A program made the position numbers and the translations under genes. The notes beneath the pieces are model-generated. The model saw only the letters and a list, made by a program, of their open reading frames with translations, did not search any database and had not been told where the DNA came from. DNA of 40,007 bases from Actinomycetota bacterium (GTDB taxonomy: Bacteria > Actinomycetota > Acidimicrobiia > Acidimicrobiales > Poriferisodalaceae), in NCBI GenBank assembly GCA_002724355.1, contig PBOM01000049.1, positions 5,209 through 45,215 of the forward strand. The letters run 5' to 3'. Below, one piece after another: positions 38,012 through 40,007 of the stretch (within the stretch, counting starts at the first letter, position 1; every line of letters begins with the position of its first letter).

Positions 38012-38020
38012 TGCAGTCCT

Positions 38021-39718
38021 TTAGCTCAAACCGACGATGTTCCCATCGGCATCGATATCAATGTGATGGGCTGCGGGTGTCTTCCCTAGTCCGGGCATAG
38101 TCCTCATATCTCCGCAAATCGGGTAGACAAAGCCGGCACCCACAGACGCCCGCACTTCGCGCACGGGCAGAGTCCATCCCGTGGGCGCACCCAGAAGCTT
38201 CGGGTCAGAAGAAATCGAGAGATGCGTCTTTGCGATACAGACCGGTAGATGGCCGAAACCGTTTCCTTCGTAGCTGTCGAGCTGCTTATTTGCTTGAACG
38301 CTGAAGGAGACGTCCTTCGCACCGTAGACGCGCTGAGCAACCGTCGTAATCTTGTCGCGTAACGAAAGGGCGTCGTCGTAGAGGGGCGAAAACGAACTGG
38401 GCTCTGAAGCGGCCTCCTCAACGGCCTCTGCGAGACTCGCTGCGCCACGCCCTCCGTCTGCGAAATGTGTGCACCTCGCGGCTCGAGCGCCATATTCCTC
38501 AGCTATCTCAGCTATCGCCTGAAGGTCGCGTTCTTTATCGTCCGGAAACGTGTTGATTGCGACCACTGGAGTAACGCCATGGATCTGCATATTCTCTAGT
38601 TGCTTCCGTAAGTTTGCGCCACCAGCGTGCACCTCATCGGGATTTTCCTCTAGGAGCGCTTCGGGAAGCGGGCGTCCAGCCACAATTTTGTGATTACCAG
38701 AATGCGCTTTCAGTCCTCTCACTGTGGCGACAAGAACAGCAGCGTCTGGACTCAAGCCGGAGTACCGACATTTGATGTTGAAAAATCGCTCAGCGCCCAT
38801 ATCGGCTCCGAAGCCCGCTTCAGTTAAAAGAAAGTCGCCAGTCTTGATGCCGATCTGATCAGCAACAATCGATGAGTTACCCGTCGCTATGTTTCCAAAT
38901 GGTCCCGTGTGAACTAGTGCAGGAGTTCCCTCGAGGGTCTGCATGAGGTTGGGTTTAATCGCCTCCTTCAAGATGACTGTCATGGCACCAGCAACACCCA
39001 AATCTTCGGCCGTTATCGGTGTGTTGCCCTTGGTGTAACCAACAACAATGCTGCCCATTTTTTGTCGAAGATCCTGAAGCGATGTCGCTAGCGCCAACGC
39101 AGCCATTACCTCGGAGGCAGCGGTTATATCAAAACCGCTTTCGCGAGGGATGCCGTCGAGACGCCCTCCGAGCCCAAGAGTCACGTTTCGTAGGGCACGG
39201 TCATTGATGTCAACTACGCGTCGCCATGTGATGTTGTGCAGATCAAGGTCGAGTTGATTCCCGTGGAAAAGGTGGGCATCCAACACAGCGGAGCACATGT
39301 TGTGGGCGGCCGTGACCGCATGCATATCGCCGGTTAGATGGAGGTTAAATAGTTCCATCGGGACGACCTGGCTGTAGCCGCCTCCAGCGGCGCCACCTTT
39401 TATGCCGAAAGTGGGCCCCATTGAAGGCTGACGGATGGCAATAGTTGCTGATCTCCCGATGTGTTTAAAAGCTTGCCCTAAACCGACGGTTGTGGTGGTT
39501 TTCCCCTCGCCGAGTGGCGTCGGAGTAATGGCAGACACCACAACGTATTTGGCGCTCGGCCGTTGAGCCAGGTCCTCCATTGCTTCAAGCTGGATTTTCG
39601 CGGTGCCGGTTCCGTAGAGCTCCAAATTCTCCAATGGAATACCCGCTGAAGACGCCACTTCGGTTAGAGGCCGCAACTGGGCCTGGCTAGCGATTTCCAG
39701 ATCGCTTGGTATCGACAT
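38021..39718 (-). CDS. fhs: formate--tetrahydrofolate ligase
   Basis: 565 aa ORF; VVSAITPTPLGEGKTTTTVGLGQAFKHIGRSATIAIRQPSMGPTFGIKGGAAGGGYSQVVPMELFNLHLTGDMHAV is diagnostic for FTHFS. Confidence 0.97.
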   Translation of the reverse strand: MSIPSDLEIASQAQLRPLTEVASSAGIPLENLELYGTGTAKIQLEAMEDLAQRPSAKYVVVSAITPTPLGEGKTTTTVGLGQAFKHIGRSATIAIRQPSMGPTFGIKGGAAGGGYSQVVPMELFNLHLTGDMHAVTAAHNMCSAVLDAHLFHGNQLDLDLHNITWRRVVDINDRALRNVTLGLGGRLDGIPRESGFDITAASEVMAALALATSLQDLRQKMGSIVVGYTKGNTPITAEDLGVAGAMTVILKEAIKPNLMQTLEGTPALVHTGPFGNIATGNSSIVADQIGIKTGDFLLTEAGFGADMGAERFFNIKCRYSGLSPDAAVLVATVRGLKAHSGNHKIVAGRPLPEALLEENPDEVHAGGANLRKQLENMQIHGVTPVVAINTFPDDKERDLQAIAEIAEEYGARAARCTHFADGGRGAASLAEAVEEAASEPSSFSPLYDDALSLRDKITTVAQRVYGAKDVSFSVQANKQLDSYEGNGFGHLPVCIAKTHLSISSDPKLLGAPTGWTLPVREVRASVGAGFVYPICGDMRTMPGLGKTPAAHHIDIDADGNIVGLS

Positions 39719-39797
39719 GTGTCACCTTTCCAATGGGCGTAACCGATTCAGACGTGAGGAGAACCGCTCATTAGACAGTCTGCCACTAGATCGGATA

Positions 39798-39822
39798 ATG
39801 TTTCACATTTCGGAACAGTTCC
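39798..39822. promoter_or_regulatory. candidate operator: clustered inverted repeats between divergent fhs-like and FAD-oxidoreductase genes
   Basis: ATGT-TTC-ACAT (39798-39808) followed by perfect GGAAC-A-GTTCC (39812-39822), in the only long (~230 bp) intergenic region near the window end. Confidence 0.35.
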
Positions 39823-39840
39823 AGCATACAGAATAGAGTC

Positions 39841-39867
39841 TGAAGGCCTTCGGGCCGTCAAAGGCCC
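39841..39867. other. overlapping alternative hairpins in the divergent intergenic region (candidate cis-regulatory RNA structure)
   Basis: GGCC-TTCG-GGCC (39845-39856, with a TGA/TCA outer stem) versus GGGCC-GTCAAA-GGCCC (39852-39867); the two are mutually exclusive. Confidence 0.3.
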
Positions 39868-39949
39868 TCATGGCGCCCTTCGTGTTACCTAAGGTTCGCC
39901 GTTAAGGGCTAGCCTCCCACTACTGCTTTGCGTAATCAAAGGATTGAGA

Positions 39950-40007
39950 GTGAGCGAATTCCCGTCCCATGCTCGTTGCGTTGTTATAGGTGCCGGCATT
40001 GTCGGCA
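39950..40007 (+). CDS. FAD-dependent oxidoreductase, N-terminal fragment (possibly dimethylglycine/sarcosine dehydrogenase-like), truncated by the window end
   Basis: GTG at 39950: V SEFPSHARCVVIGAGIVG..., a dinucleotide-binding GxGxxG start typical of this family; only 19 codons visible. Confidence 0.55.
   Translation, partial: MSEFPSHARCVVIGAGIVG

Noticed and set aside
1-40007. CRISPR arrays, transposons/IS, phage genes, rRNA
   Set aside because: No regularly spaced direct repeats, transposase/integrase motifs, phage structural motifs or rRNA-like sequence noticed on reading.

Overview
40 kb of gene-dense bacterial chromosome with almost no intergenic space. There are about 42 protein-coding genes, including partial genes at both edges, and I found no rRNA, tRNA, CRISPR array or transposon. 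The host is possibly an actinobacterium, perhaps Acidimicrobiia-like: there is a SCO6745-family protein and many acyl-CoA genes. This taxonomic guess is weak. Main blocks: (i) a hydantoinase/oxoprolinase fragment, a CoA-transferase III, a rhodanese and an N,N-dimethylformamidase-like large subunit; (ii) an SDR and FMN reductase next to a modABC-like molybdate/tungstate ABC transporter; (iii) an MBL-fold hydrolase, Ldh-family oxidoreductase and Zn-alcohol dehydrogenase; (iv) a carboxymuconolactone decarboxylase/AhpD-like gene, a thioesterase and a DUF1330 gene; (v) glutaminyl-tRNA synthetase; (vi) a long minus-strand acyl-CoA catabolic block (two acyl-CoA dehydrogenases, two MaoC-like proteins, thiolase plus DUF35, hydrolase, SRPBCC, APH-like, PhyH); (vii) a dihydroorotase-like amidohydrolase, an FAH protein and a second CoA-transferase III; (viii) a C1/serine-folate group (PGDH, MTHFR-like, formate-THF ligase, start of an FAD oxidoreductase). 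The most striking observation is the AhpD-like gene at 14231-14830. It is interrupted by a single in-frame TGA exactly where the second Cys of the CxxC redox motif belongs (C-F-H-TGA). A short hairpin placed like a bacterial SECIS element follows directly. This makes it a strong candidate selenoprotein that standard annotation would split or call a pseudogene.
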